Shown piece by piece: positions 23,887 through 32,641 of a stretch of DNA of 59,896 bases. The translations under genes and the position numbers were made by a program. Position 1 is the first letter of the stretch, and each line of letters opens with the position of its first letter. The stretch comes from JAJPXC01 sp964510535 (GTDB lineage: Bacteria; Bacteroidota; Bacteroidia; Bacteroidales; Muribaculaceae). Where the stretch lies: assembly GCA_964510535.1 (NCBI GenBank), contig CAZECG010000015.1, positions 1 through 59,896 on the forward strand, in the 5' to 3' direction. A model generated the notes under the pieces. That model searched no databases, was not told the origin of the DNA, and worked only from the letters and a program-made list of their open reading frames with translations.

Positions 23887-26800
23887 ATGAAAAATACCCG
23901 ATGGACCAGTTTTTTGGCGGTATCGGCGACCATTCTGACGGCGGTCGCCTTTTCGGCGTGTTCCTTGAAAAAGAACACCGCCGCAAGCCGCAACTACACC
24001 GCGTTCATCACCCGCTACAACATCTATTTCAACGGCGACACTCACTACAAAGAAACTTTGGCCGAAATGGAACGGGCCTACGAGGACGACTACTCACAGA
24101 TGGTGTTAATGCACCCGGTTGAAGCCAAGTCCGACCCCAAAGCCCCTCAACCCACGGGCAACTTCGACCGCTCGATAGAGAAAGCGCAGAAAGCCATACA
24201 ATTGCGCTCGATAAAGAAACGCCCCGCAAAAAAATCGGGAAAAGCCAACGACCCCGCCTACAAGGCGTGGATGAAACGCGAGGAATACAACCCGTTTCTT
24301 CACAACGCATGGTTGATGATGGGCCGCGGACAATACTACAACGGCGACTTCCTCGGCGCGGCTTCGACATTCTTCTACATCTCAAAACACTTCAAGTGGC
24401 TGCCCAATACCGTCACCGAGGCCAGTCTGTGGCAAGCGCGCAGCTACTGCGGTCTCGACTGGCTTTTTGAAGCGGAGACAATCCTCAACCGCATCAAACC
24501 CGAGGAACTGACCAACAAGACCCTGAAAGGGCTGTACAACCACACCTACGCCGACTGGTGCATACGCAGCAAAGAATATGAGAAATCAATACCATATCTG
24601 AAAGAGGCCATACACTATGCCAAAGGGTCGCAAAAGACACGCCTAAACTTCCTTTTAGGGCAGGTTTACGCCCGTCTTGGCCGCAAGACCGAAGCCTACG
24701 AAGCGTTCAAGAAAGCGGGAAGCGCATCAAGCGCATCATACCGCACAAAGTTCAACGCGCGCATCAAACAGAGCGAAGTCTACACCGGCGAAAACATCGA
24801 ACCTGAGGTCAAAGCGCTAAAACGCATGACCCGCTATGACCGCAACGCCGAATACTTAGACCAAGTATACTACGCCATAGGCAACCTCTATCTGAGCCGA
24901 GGCGACACCTTGCGGGCCATCGACAACTACAAGCTCGCCGCCGAAAAAAGCAAGCGCAACGGCATCGACAAAGCCATTAGCCAGATAACGCTGGGACAAC
25001 TCTACTACACCCGGCACGAATATGACCTCGCGCAACCCTGTTTCGCCGAGGCACTGCCCCTGCTCCCCGAGGACTACCCCGACTACGCGATGCTCAAACG
25101 CCGCTCCGACGTGCTCGACGAACTCGCAGTCTATGCCCAAAATGTCTCACTTCAGGACTCGCTGCTGCGACTGTCGGCGATGAGCGAGGAAGACAGGATG
25201 AATGTTATAAACAAAATCATCGACGACCTCAAAAAGAAGGAGAAGGAAGAGGCCGAAGCAGCCGCCCGCGAGGAATATCTCGCCGAACAAGCCGCCAAGG
25301 GCAACGCCATCAACTCCAATAACGCACCTAAGACATTCACACTCAACACCGACGACTCGTGGTATTTCTACAACACAGCGACCCGCAACGCCGGCAAAAC
25401 CGACTTCCAAAAGCGGTGGGGGAACCGCAAACTTGAGGATGACTGGCGACGCCGCAACAAATCGTCGTTTGACATGAACGAGTTCAACTCCAACGATGAG
25501 GATGCCGATGACGATGAAGCAAAGGATGCAGGCGAGGAGGGCCAGGAAACACCGCCCGAGACCCAGGAGGAAAAGGAGGCCAAAGAGCATGAAAACGACC
25601 CCCACTTCCCCGAGTACTACCTGAAACAGATTCCGGCGACTGACGAGGAGCGCATGGTGTCGAACGACGTGATTCAGGAAGGGCTCTACAACATGGGGGT
25701 AATACTGAAAGACAAATTAGAGGACTTTCCCGCCGCGGTAAGCGAGTTCGGACGGCTGCTGACACGCTACCCCGACAATGTTTACCGCCTCGACACATAC
25801 TACAACCTCTATCTGATGTATATGCGCCAGGGGAACACAACCGACGCCGAACGCTACCGGCAGCTCATCATCAACGACTTCCCCGACTCGAAGTACGGTC
25901 AAGCGATGCGCGACCCACGCTATCTCGACAACCTCAAAGCGATGGACTCGCAGCAGGAGGGGATGTATGAACGCGCCTACGAGGCTTATCTGGCCAACCG
26001 CAACGACCAAGTCCACAACGCCTACAACGAGATGGTGGCCAAATTCCCCATGAGCAAGCTGATGCCCAAATTCATGTTCCTGCACGCGCTGGCCTATGTC
26101 ACCGAAAAGAAACCAGAGGAGTTCCAGTCAACGCTGAAAAGCCTGCTTGAGCTATACCCCGAAACCGACATAACCCCGCTCGCCTCGTCATATCTCAAAC
26201 AGATGGCCCGCGGACGGCAATTGCAATCGTCAGGCTCCAATATGCGAGGTATGCTGTGGGACTTGAGACTGACCAACGACTCGACCTTGACCGGCGACCC
26301 CGACGCACCGGCGCAGTTTGAGCTGAACCCCGACAACGAGCAATATCTCGTGTTGCTGTTCCCCACCGACTCCGTCTCGTCAAACCAATTGCTTTTCGAC
26401 ATAGCCCGACACAACTTCACATCGTTTGTCGTTAAAGATTTTGACCTCGAACAGATGAACTTTGGACGGCTCGGATTGCTTATAATAAAGGGGTTCACCA
26501 ACATGAACGAGCTGAACCATTACCGCAAAGTGATGGCCGACGACACCAAGGTGCAGATACCCCGGCAGGTGCGCCCTGTGATTATAAGCGCCAAGAATTT
26601 TGAAACGTTAATCAAGGAAGGACGTTCGTTTGAGGAATATTTCCGCTACCTTGAGGAGCAGAACTACCGCGAGGCTCAGGAAAATGTGCTGCCGCCCGAA
26701 GTGTTCGGCGAGCCGGAGACACTTAAAGAAGCCGAGGAGGCTCCCGCTCCAGAACCCGAGACCACCGACACCGGCGACCAACCCGTACAAACGCCTGCCG

Positions 26801-26991
26801 AAAAACCGGCGGCATCGACTGAGCCTGAAGCGGAACCAACCGATAAGCCCGACAAACCCGCCAAACCCGCGGAACCTACTCCAACCAAGCCCGCGGAACC
26901 TACTCCGGCGAAGCCCGCCACCACAAAGCCTGAACTGCCGGAGTATCCCGAAGGTTCGGAAGGCGACGACCCGCTCCTTGACAACCCTTAA
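23887..26991 (+). CDS. porW: PorW/SprE-like TPR lipoprotein
   Basis: A 1034-residue lipoprotein with lipobox AFSAC (Cys 25) followed by the family-typical SLKKNTAASRNYTAFITRYNIYFNG. Multiple TPR helices run through residues 60-430 (for example AEYLDQVYYAIGNLYLSRGDTLRAIDNYKLAAEKS) and again at 590-760. A charged, acidic low-complexity linker lies around residues 440-580. The C-terminal domain (about 800-920) is followed by a Pro/Lys/Glu tail with two KPAEPTP repeats. PorW/SprE proteins are periplasmic-facing parts of the type IX secretion and gliding machinery. Its position next to porX supports the call. Homologues also occur in species without a full system, so function here is inferred. Confidence 0.8.
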   Translation: MKNTRWTSFLAVSATILTAVAFSACSLKKNTAASRNYTAFITRYNIYFNGDTHYKETLAEMERAYEDDYSQMVLMHPVEAKSDPKAPQPTGNFDRSIEKAQKAIQLRSIKKRPAKKSGKANDPAYKAWMKREEYNPFLHNAWLMMGRGQYYNGDFLGAASTFFYISKHFKWLPNTVTEASLWQARSYCGLDWLFEAETILNRIKPEELTNKTLKGLYNHTYADWCIRSKEYEKSIPYLKEAIHYAKGSQKTRLNFLLGQVYARLGRKTEAYEAFKKAGSASSASYRTKFNARIKQSEVYTGENIEPEVKALKRMTRYDRNAEYLDQVYYAIGNLYLSRGDTLRAIDNYKLAAEKSKRNGIDKAISQITLGQLYYTRHEYDLAQPCFAEALPLLPEDYPDYAMLKRRSDVLDELAVYAQNVSLQDSLLRLSAMSEEDRMNVINKIIDDLKKKEKEEAEAAAREEYLAEQAAKGNAINSNNAPKTFTLNTDDSWYFYNTATRNAGKTDFQKRWGNRKLEDDWRRRNKSSFDMNEFNSNDEDADDDEAKDAGEEGQETPPETQEEKEAKEHENDPHFPEYYLKQIPATDEERMVSNDVIQEGLYNMGVILKDKLEDFPAAVSEFGRLLTRYPDNVYRLDTYYNLYLMYMRQGNTTDAERYRQLIINDFPDSKYGQAMRDPRYLDNLKAMDSQQEGMYERAYEAYLANRNDQVHNAYNEMVAKFPMSKLMPKFMFLHALAYVTEKKPEEFQSTLKSLLELYPETDITPLASSYLKQMARGRQLQSSGSNMRGMLWDLRLTNDSTLTGDPDAPAQFELNPDNEQYLVLLFPTDSVSSNQLLFDIARHNFTSFVVKDFDLEQMNFGRLGLLIIKGFTNMNELNHYRKVMADDTKVQIPRQVRPVIISAKNFETLIKEGRSFEEYFRYLEEQNYREAQENVLPPEVFGEPETLKEAEEAPAPEPETTDTGDQPVQTPAEKPAASTEPEAEPTDKPDKPAKPAEPTPTKPAEPTPAKPATTKPELPEYPEGSEGDDPLLDNP
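26863..26910 (+). repeat. Two-copy 24-bp direct repeat in the porW-like gene
   Basis: A 24-bp unit containing CCCGCGGAACCTACTCC occurs twice in tandem (second copy offset by 24 bp), encoding KPAEPTPT and KPAEPTPA in the Pro-rich tail. Such repeats can change copy number without breaking the frame. Confidence 0.8.
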
Positions 26992-27003
26992 CACAAAGCG
27001 GCT

Positions 27004-28551
27004 ATGAGCAGAAAAAACATCCTTTGGGCCGATGACGAGATAGACCTTCTGAAGCCCCACATACTGTTCCTGAAAAATAAAGGATATGATGTCACGACCG
27101 TCAACAATGGCCGTGACGCGCTCGAATTGGTCGAAGAAACCCCTTTTGACCTGATTATTCTCGACGAGAATATGCCCGGCCTCACGGGGCTTGAGACGTT
27201 GAGCCGCATCAAGCAGGCGGTGCCGCAGACTCCCGTCATCATGATTACCAAGAGCGAGGAAGAAAACATCATGGATCAGGCTGTCGGGAACAAGATAGCC
27301 GACTACCTCATCAAGCCTGTCAATCCCAACCAAATACTGCTCTCCATCAAGAAAAACCTGCACAGCGACGAGCTTATTTCAGAACAGGCCACAAGCGACT
27401 ACCGGCAAGAGTTCGCCAAAATTTCCATGCAAATCGGCGAATGTTCCACCATGACCGACTGGCAAGAGCTATACCGCAAACTGGTGTTCTGGGAAATCGA
27501 ACTCACAGCGACCGACAACGGTATGCGCGAGATGCTCGCGATGCAGAAGGCCGAGGCTAACACGGCGTTCTACAAGTTTGTCAAACGGGAATATGGCAAC
27601 TGGGTTTCGGGCGACGATTCACACCGGCCACTCATGAGCCCCGACATTTTCAAGAAGAAAGTGTTCCCGATTCTCGACAAAGGGGAGAAACTGTTTGTGA
27701 TTGTAATCGACAACTTCCGTTTAGACCAATGGTTAACGGTCAAACCGTTGTTGAGCGAATATTTCACCACCGACGAAGATGTCTATTGCTCCATACTCCC
27801 CACCGCCACACAGTATGCCCGCAACGCAATCTTCTCAGGGCTTATGCCGATACAGATTGCCCATATGTTTCCCGACCTATGGGTCGACGAGGATGAGGAG
27901 GAGGGGAAAAACCTCAACGAGTCACCACTGATAGCCACACAATTTGAACGCTATCGGCGCAAATGCCGGTTCTCATACCACAAAATAAACGATTCGGCGG
28001 GAGCCTCAAAGCTCATCAGAGAACTCAGCAACCTTGATGTCAACGACCTCAACGTGGCAGTGATAAATTTCATAGATATGCTGTCACACGCCCGCACGGA
28101 GTCAAAGATGATACGCGAACTGGCATCGACCGATGCGGCCTACCGCTCGCTCACCGAATCGTGGTTCCGCCACTCCCCCGCCCTCGACCTGTTCAAGCGA
28201 CTGGCAGAGAAAGGCTACAAGGTGATTCTAACCACCGACCACGGCACCATCAGGGTGGAAACCCCCATCAAGGTGATTGGCGACAAGAACACAAACACCA
28301 ACCTGCGTTATAAGGTGGGAAAGAACCTCAGCTACAACCAAAAGCAGGTCTATGAGATAAAACGCCCCGAACAGTACGGGTTGCCATCGCCCAACGTGTC
28401 GTCGGCATATATCTTCGCCGGGCAGCGCGACTTCTTCGCCTACCCCAACAACTACAACTACTATGTGCAATTTTTCACGGGCACATTCCAGCACGGCGGC
28501 ATCTCTATGGAAGAGATGATTGTGCCGCTCATAACCCTCTCCCCGAAATGA
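27004..28551 (+). CDS. porX: PorX: response regulator with PglZ alkaline-phosphatase-fold domain
   Basis: A 515-residue protein. Residues 1-120 are a CheY-type receiver with acidic pair D10/D11, phospho-acceptor D54 (DLIILDENMPG), T82 and K104. A helical linker follows. Residues 225-515 are a PglZ-type domain of the alkaline phosphatase superfamily, with VIVIDNFRLDQW, PTATQYARN (the nucleophile threonine region), NFIDMLSH, TTDHGT and QHGGISMEE as the metal-ligand motifs. PorX is the regulator of type IX secretion in Porphyromonas and Flavobacterium, and its PglZ domain is reported to be a zinc-dependent phosphodiesterase acting on oligonucleotides. Catalytic residues appear intact. The gene follows porW by 12 bp and overlaps tsaE if tsaE starts at its upstream ATG. 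Confidence 0.92.
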   Translation: MSRKNILWADDEIDLLKPHILFLKNKGYDVTTVNNGRDALELVEETPFDLIILDENMPGLTGLETLSRIKQAVPQTPVIMITKSEEENIMDQAVGNKIADYLIKPVNPNQILLSIKKNLHSDELISEQATSDYRQEFAKISMQIGECSTMTDWQELYRKLVFWEIELTATDNGMREMLAMQKAEANTAFYKFVKREYGNWVSGDDSHRPLMSPDIFKKKVFPILDKGEKLFVIVIDNFRLDQWLTVKPLLSEYFTTDEDVYCSILPTATQYARNAIFSGLMPIQIAHMFPDLWVDEDEEEGKNLNESPLIATQFERYRRKCRFSYHKINDSAGASKLIRELSNLDVNDLNVAVINFIDMLSHARTESKMIRELASTDAAYRSLTESWFRHSPALDLFKRLAEKGYKVILTTDHGTIRVETPIKVIGDKNTNTNLRYKVGKNLSYNQKQVYEIKRPEQYGLPSPNVSSAYIFAGQRDFFAYPNNYNYYVQFFTGTFQHGGISMEEMIVPLITLSPK

Positions 28552-28583
28552 CCCTACCCAAAACCATCACACACCCTCTGAAT

Positions 28584-29021
28584 ATGGAAAAACTGATAAA
28601 AATAAAGTCGATTGACGACATCGCCGCAGCCGCCCGCGAATTTGCCGCGCTGATGGGCGACGAAACCGTATATGCATTCTACGGCGAGATGGGCGCCGGC
28701 AAAACAACGTTTATCAACTCTCTCTGCCGCAAGCTCGGGGTGGAAGATGACACCACATCATCGCCATCGTTCGCCATTGTCAACGAGTACCGCTCAGACA
28801 CCACGGCGGAACTGATTTATCATTTTGACCTCTACCGACTTGAGGACATCGAAGAAGCCCTCGACCTCGGCATCGAGGATTATTTCGACTCCGGCGCGCT
28901 GTGCCTGATTGAATGGCCCGAGCGCATCGAACCGCTGCTGCCCGACGATGTCGTGAGAGTGAAAATCAGCGTCGACCCCGACGACGATTCCCGCTCGCTT
29001 CTCGTGGTAAAAGCCGACTGA
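28584..29021 (+). CDS. tsaE: tRNA threonylcarbamoyladenosine biosynthesis ATPase TsaE
   Basis: TsaE is the small ATPase that works with TsaD and TsaB in forming t6A37 on ANN-decoding tRNAs. The 145-residue protein has the P-loop GEMGAGKTTFINSLC, the switch-like TSSPSFAIVNEYR, and the DLYRLEDIEEALDLGIEDYF signature followed by LIEWPERI. An ATG at 28548 overlaps the porX stop (ATGA) and would add 12 residues; I chose 28584 because the family N-terminus begins at MEKLIKIKS, but the upstream start is possible. The stop overlaps the biotin ligase ATG (TGATG). Confidence 0.92.
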   Translation: MEKLIKIKSIDDIAAAAREFAALMGDETVYAFYGEMGAGKTTFINSLCRKLGVEDDTTSSPSFAIVNEYRSDTTAELIYHFDLYRLEDIEEALDLGIEDYFDSGALCLIEWPERIEPLLPDDVVRVKISVDPDDDSRSLLVVKAD

Positions 29022-29767
29022 TGGCACCCCTACCCCCCGCATACATCCCAATCGCCGAGACGCAATCGACCAACACAGCCCTGCGTGAAGCGTTGGCGAC
29101 CGACCCCGATTTGCCCGCGGGAACGGTGGTCTACACCCACCGTCAGACGGCGGGCCGCGGCCAGCGCGGCAACTCATGGGAGGCCGAGCCGGGAATGAAC
29201 GTGACCATGTCGATGCTGCTGCGCCCCGACGATGTCAATGCCCGCGAGCAATTCACGGTCTCGGAGCGTGTGGCTCTCGGGGTCGCGCGTGTTCTGAATC
29301 GCTATCTGCCCCAGGCAATGCCCGCCGAAGTGAAATGGCCCAACGATGTGTATGTAGGCGACAAAAAGATTTGTGGGATATTAATCGAGAACTCACTGAG
29401 CGGCAATCACATAGACTATTCGGTAGCCGGAATAGGCATCAACGTCAACCAGACACGGTTCAGTTCGCCCGCACCCAACCCCGTCTCGCTGGCCCGGCTG
29501 ACAGGCTTGACTTTTGATGTCGAGGAGGTGATGCGGGAAGTCGCCGACGAGATTACGACCCTGTCGGCATGGAATAAAGCCGAACTCCACAAACTCTACC
29601 TCTCATCGCTGTGGCGACGCCGCGGCCTACACCCCTACTCCACCCCCGACGGCAACCGGTTTCTCGCCGCCATCGAGTCAGTAGCCCCCGACGGCTACCT
29701 GACACTCCTCACCGACAACGGCACCCTACGCCGCTTCGCCTTCAAAGAGGTCGCCGCAATCCTCTGA
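29021..29767 (+). CDS. birA: Biotin--[acetyl-CoA-carboxylase] ligase, monofunctional
   Basis: A 248-residue biotin protein ligase that lacks the N-terminal DNA-binding domain of the bifunctional BirA repressor. Motifs are ETQSTNTAL, the biotinyl-AMP-binding loop TAGRGQRGNSWEAEPG, VKWPNDVYVGDKKICGILIE with the catalytic lysine, and the SH3-like C-terminal domain. It attaches biotin to carboxylase carrier domains in the cytoplasm. The chosen ATG overlaps the tsaE stop by TGATG; an upstream extension would lie within tsaE. The gene ends 34 bp from the convergent repressor gene, with no strong hairpin between them. Confidence 0.92.
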   Translation: MAPLPPAYIPIAETQSTNTALREALATDPDLPAGTVVYTHRQTAGRGQRGNSWEAEPGMNVTMSMLLRPDDVNAREQFTVSERVALGVARVLNRYLPQAMPAEVKWPNDVYVGDKKICGILIENSLSGNHIDYSVAGIGINVNQTRFSSPAPNPVSLARLTGLTFDVEEVMREVADEITTLSAWNKAELHKLYLSSLWRRRGLHPYSTPDGNRFLAAIESVAPDGYLTLLTDNGTLRRFAFKEVAAIL

Positions 29768-29801
29768 CACCGCCCGACATTCTCAGCGCATTGCAAAGCG
29801 T

Positions 29802-30500
29802 TCACGACAGGAGCTCGCAGTGGAGTATGGCCTCGACAAGAAAGAGACCTTGGATTTCACCTCGCGCCACCTCCATGTCGTCATATCCGGGATTGGCGCT
29901 GTGAAGCGTCACCATATCGGGGTCGTCGTTGCGGCGCAAATACTTGACCATGCGGTAATCTTCCATAACGACCACATAGATGCGTCCCCAAAAGATGTTG
30001 CGCGGGTTGCGCAGCGGCCTGATTGAGATAAACCCGCCGTTGTGAATCACCGGCTCCATGCTGTCGCCGTTGACCCTCACTATCACGCAGTCAGGGTCGA
30101 GCCGAGGGAGGTCGACATAGCCGGCTATGCGATCAACCGTCAGCATCCGGCTCAATTCAAGGCATCCGGCAGTCACATCTATGTCATAGACAGGCACCCC
30201 CTGCCTCGAACGGCCCTCAATGACCTCAAGCGGGGTTGCGCTCTCGATGGTCTCAGGCTCGTCATGGCGCGGGAAGGGGACATCGGAGCCATCGCGGAGC
30301 CAACTCTTCGACACCCCGGTGTTGACCACGATTTTGTTGAGCAGCGAGTCGGTGACCGGGATTTTGCCAGAAAGATATTTAGAAAGATTTGTGGGGTTGA
30401 TGCCGACGCGCTCGGCAAACCGCGCCTGAGTCATCCTTGACACGCCAATCAGATAACGGATGCGGTCAATCATATTGTCGGGGTGAAGTTGCAGTTCCAT
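29802..30500 (-). CDS. LexA-like XRE-HTH / S24 repressor
   Basis: This 232-residue regulator has an N-terminal helix-turn-helix (about residues 22-45, MTQARFAERVGINPTNLSKYLSG) and a C-terminal S24 peptidase-like domain. The parts needed for self-cleavage are all present: the Ala-Gly scissile pair A111-G112 in VTAGC, nucleophile S147 in NGDSMEP, and K186 in MVKYLRR. These have spacings similar to LexA and phage CI repressors. It is probably a dimeric repressor inactivated by RecA-stimulated autocleavage. Its own promoter carries a near-perfect palindrome at 30521-30535, suggesting autoregulation. Predicted initiation falls on the ATG, so the mRNA may be leaderless. Confidence 0.85.
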   Translation of the reverse strand: MELQLHPDNMIDRIRYLIGVSRMTQARFAERVGINPTNLSKYLSGKIPVTDSLLNKIVVNTGVSKSWLRDGSDVPFPRHDEPETIESATPLEVIEGRSRQGVPVYDIDVTAGCLELSRMLTVDRIAGYVDLPRLDPDCVIVRVNGDSMEPVIHNGGFISIRPLRNPRNIFWGRIYVVVMEDYRMVKYLRRNDDPDMVTLHSANPGYDDMEVARGEIQGLFLVEAILHCELLS

Positions 30501-30504
30501 GTTG

Positions 30505-30536
30505 CAAATATACTATTTAGTTGGCATAATACCAAA
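30505..30536 (-). promoter_or_regulatory. Promoter of the XRE/S24 repressor gene
   Basis: On the minus strand, TTTG (30533-30536), a 20-bp spacer and TATATTTG (30505-30512) form an exact Bacteroidetes promoter. The -7 element ends only four bases before the ATG at 30500, so the transcript should begin at or within a base or two of the start codon. Confidence 0.75.
30521..30535. promoter_or_regulatory. Candidate operator palindrome for the repressor
   Basis: TTGGCATAATACCAA is a 15-bp inverted repeat with arms TTGGCAT and ATACCAA (one mismatch) around a central A. It lies between the -33 and -7 elements of the repressor promoter and overlaps the -33 box, the usual place for an autoregulatory site. 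It is 16 bp from the -33 element of the divergent phoH promoter. Confidence 0.5.
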
Positions 30537-30550
30537 CATTCCGACCCGCA

Positions 30551-30583
30551 TTTTTGTTGTAAAGAATAATTCGATTAACTTTG
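30551..30583 (+). promoter_or_regulatory. phoH promoter
   Basis: TTTTTG at 30551-30556, 19 bp, then TAACTTTG at 30576-30583 match the Bacteroidetes promoter pattern. Predicted initiation near 30590 leaves a leader of about 33 nt before the phoH ATG. Confidence 0.7.
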
Positions 30584-30622
30584 TGAAACAAAACCATAAA
30601 CACGCTTTTAGCTTATCCCCGA

Positions 30623-31582
30623 ATGATAGAACGCATCATAATCATCGACAACGTCGACCCTGTCGATTTCTACGGAGTCAACAACAGCAATATGCAACTG
30701 ATTAAGAACCTCTACCCGAAACTGAGGGTGGCGGCCCGCGGCTCTGTCATAAAGGTCATAGGGGAGAATGACGAGACAGCCGATTTCGAGGCCAAAATCA
30801 AGGAATTGGAAGCCTATTGCGCCCGCTACAACAAGCTGCCCGAAGATGTGATACTCGACATAGTCAAAGGCAACGAGCCAAAGGCGATGAAAAGCGACGA
30901 CGTGATTATCTACGGAGTCAGCGGCCGCCCCATCTCGGCACGCAACCCCCATCAGCGCGAACTCGTCGAAGCGTTCATGAACAATGACCTCACCTTCGCC
31001 CTCGGCCCGGCAGGCACGGGAAAAACCTACGTCGCCATCGCCTTGGCGGTCCGCGCCTTGAAAAACAAGGAGGTCAAGCGCATAATCCTCTCGCGCCCCG
31101 CAGTCGAAGCAGGCGAGAAACTCGGGTTTCTCCCCGGCGACATGAAAGACAAAATCGACCCCTACCTGCAACCGCTCTACGACGCCCTCGAGGATATGAT
31201 TCCCGCGGTGAAACTGAAAGAGTACATGGAAAGCAACGTGATTCAGATAGCCCCATTAGCATTCATGCGCGGGCGCACTCTTAACGACGCGATAATCATA
31301 CTCGACGAGGCGCAAAACACCACCACCCACCAAATCAAGATGTTTCTCACTCGTCTTGGATTGAACGGCAAGATGATTATCACAGGCGACGTCACCCAGA
31401 TTGACCTGCCCCGCACGGTGACATCGGGGCTGGTGCAATCGCTCCGCGTGCTTAAAGGCATCAAAGGGATAGGCCGCGTGGAGTTTGACCGCGGCGACAT
31501 CGTGCGCCACCGCTTGGTGCAGCGCATCGTCGAAGCCTATGAACGCTGGGACGCCGCAGCCCCCGCTCCCACCGCCGACTGA
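30623..31582 (+). CDS. phoH: PhoH-family ATPase
   Basis: A 319-residue cytoplasmic P-loop protein. Residues 1-100 are the KH-like N-terminal region. The C-terminal ATPase has LGPAGTGKTYVAIALAVRAL (Walker A), VEAGEKLGFLPGDMKDKIDPYLQPLYD (family signature), IIILDEAQNTTTHQIKMFLTRLG (Walker B) and ITGDVTQIDLP (sensor). PhoH proteins are linked to RNA metabolism and stress. The end of the protein has a short Ala/Pro tail. It is divergent from the LexA-like repressor and shares a 122-bp intergenic region with its operator. Confidence 0.93.
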   Translation: MIERIIIIDNVDPVDFYGVNNSNMQLIKNLYPKLRVAARGSVIKVIGENDETADFEAKIKELEAYCARYNKLPEDVILDIVKGNEPKAMKSDDVIIYGVSGRPISARNPHQRELVEAFMNNDLTFALGPAGTGKTYVAIALAVRALKNKEVKRIILSRPAVEAGEKLGFLPGDMKDKIDPYLQPLYDALEDMIPAVKLKEYMESNVIQIAPLAFMRGRTLNDAIIILDEAQNTTTHQIKMFLTRLGLNGKMIITGDVTQIDLPRTVTSGLVQSLRVLKGIKGIGRVEFDRGDIVRHRLVQRIVEAYERWDAAAPAPTAD

Positions 31583-31637
31583 GACTTAACGCCGATAAAT
31601 TTGACGGGGGTTGGCGCGGTTTTCGCATAGTTTGTTG

Positions 31638-31645
31638 TATCTTCG
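31638..31645 (+). promoter_or_regulatory. -7 element of the purC gene
   Basis: TATCTTCG matches the variant TAnnTTCG that recurs in this window before highly expressed or housekeeping genes. The leader to the purC ATG at 31682 would be about 30 nt. Confidence 0.4.
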
Positions 31646-31681
31646 CGGAAGAAAATAAATGACTCAAAAAAACATTCCATC

Positions 31682-32635
31682 ATGGCAACAACTTTGACAA
31701 CCACCGATTTCAAGTTTCCGGGACAAGTGAGCGTCTACCACGGCAAAGTGCGCGACGTCTATGACATCGATAATGACCTGTTGGTGATGATTGCCACCGA
31801 CCGCATTTCGGCCTTTGACGTGGTGCTCCCCAAAGGCATCCCCTACAAGGGTCAGATGCTAAACCAGATAGCGGCCAAATTCCTTGACGCTACAGCCGAC
31901 ATCGTCCCCAACTGGAAGCTGGCCACCCCCGACCCGATGGTAACGGTGGGTCTGAAATGCGAGGGTTTCAGAGTGGAGATGATTATCCGCGGTTACCTCA
32001 CGGGCAGCGCATGGCGCGAATATCAAGCCGGGGCGCGTGAGCTGTGCGGCGTGAAACTGCCCGACGGGATGCGCGAAAACGAGCGCTTCCCCGAGCCTAT
32101 TATCACCCCCACCACCAAGGCCGACGCAGGCCACGACGAGAATATCTCCCGCGAGGAAATCATAGCCCAAGGCATCGTCGACAAAGCTGACTATGAGCTG
32201 ATGGAGAAATACACCCGCGCTCTTTTTGAACGCGGCTCTAAGATGGCGGCTGAAAAGGGCTTGATTTTGGTCGACACGAAATATGAGTTCGGCAAGCGCG
32301 ACGGCAAGGTGTACCTCATCGACGAGATACACACCCCCGACTCGTCGCGCTACTTCTACGCCGAGGGATACGAGGAGCGTTTCGAGAAAGGCGAGCCTCA
32401 ACGCCAGTTGTCAAAAGAGTTTGTGCGCCAATGGCTTATCGAGCATGATTTCATGGGCAAACCGGGGCAGAAAGTGCCGGAGATGACCGACGAGTTTTGC
32501 GACAGCGTTTCGCAACGCTACATCGAGCTATACGAACATATCACAGGCGAACAGTTCCACAAGTCGCCTGAGAACGACCTCGACGCACGCATCGCCAAAA
32601 ACGTGCTCGATTGCCTAACCAATATCAAGCGTTGA
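31682..32635 (+). CDS. purC: Phosphoribosylaminoimidazole-succinocarboxamide synthase
   Basis: PurC joins CAIR and aspartate using ATP in purine synthesis. The 317-residue length matches the longer yeast/Bacteroidales type. Motifs are YHGKVRDVYDI near the N-terminus, TDRISAFDVVLPKGIPYKGQMLNQIAAKF, the mid-protein GYLTGSAWREYQAG, PEPIITPTTKADAGHDENIS, and LVDTKYEFGKRDGKVYLIDEIHTPDSSRYF with the Mg/aspartate-binding acids. The gene is six bases upstream of the menG start on the same strand and probably cotranscribed with it. Confidence 0.96.
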   Translation: MATTLTTTDFKFPGQVSVYHGKVRDVYDIDNDLLVMIATDRISAFDVVLPKGIPYKGQMLNQIAAKFLDATADIVPNWKLATPDPMVTVGLKCEGFRVEMIIRGYLTGSAWREYQAGARELCGVKLPDGMRENERFPEPIITPTTKADAGHDENISREEIIAQGIVDKADYELMEKYTRALFERGSKMAAEKGLILVDTKYEFGKRDGKVYLIDEIHTPDSSRYFYAEGYEERFEKGEPQRQLSKEFVRQWLIEHDFMGKPGQKVPEMTDEFCDSVSQRYIELYEHITGEQFHKSPENDLDARIAKNVLDCLTNIKR

Positions 32636-32641
32636 CCGGCC

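Noticed and set aside
27004..28551. BREX/PglZ phage-defence gene
   Set aside because: The PglZ domain is fused to a receiver domain and sits next to a porW-like gene, which identifies PorX. No BrxA/B/C, PglX or related defence genes are nearby.
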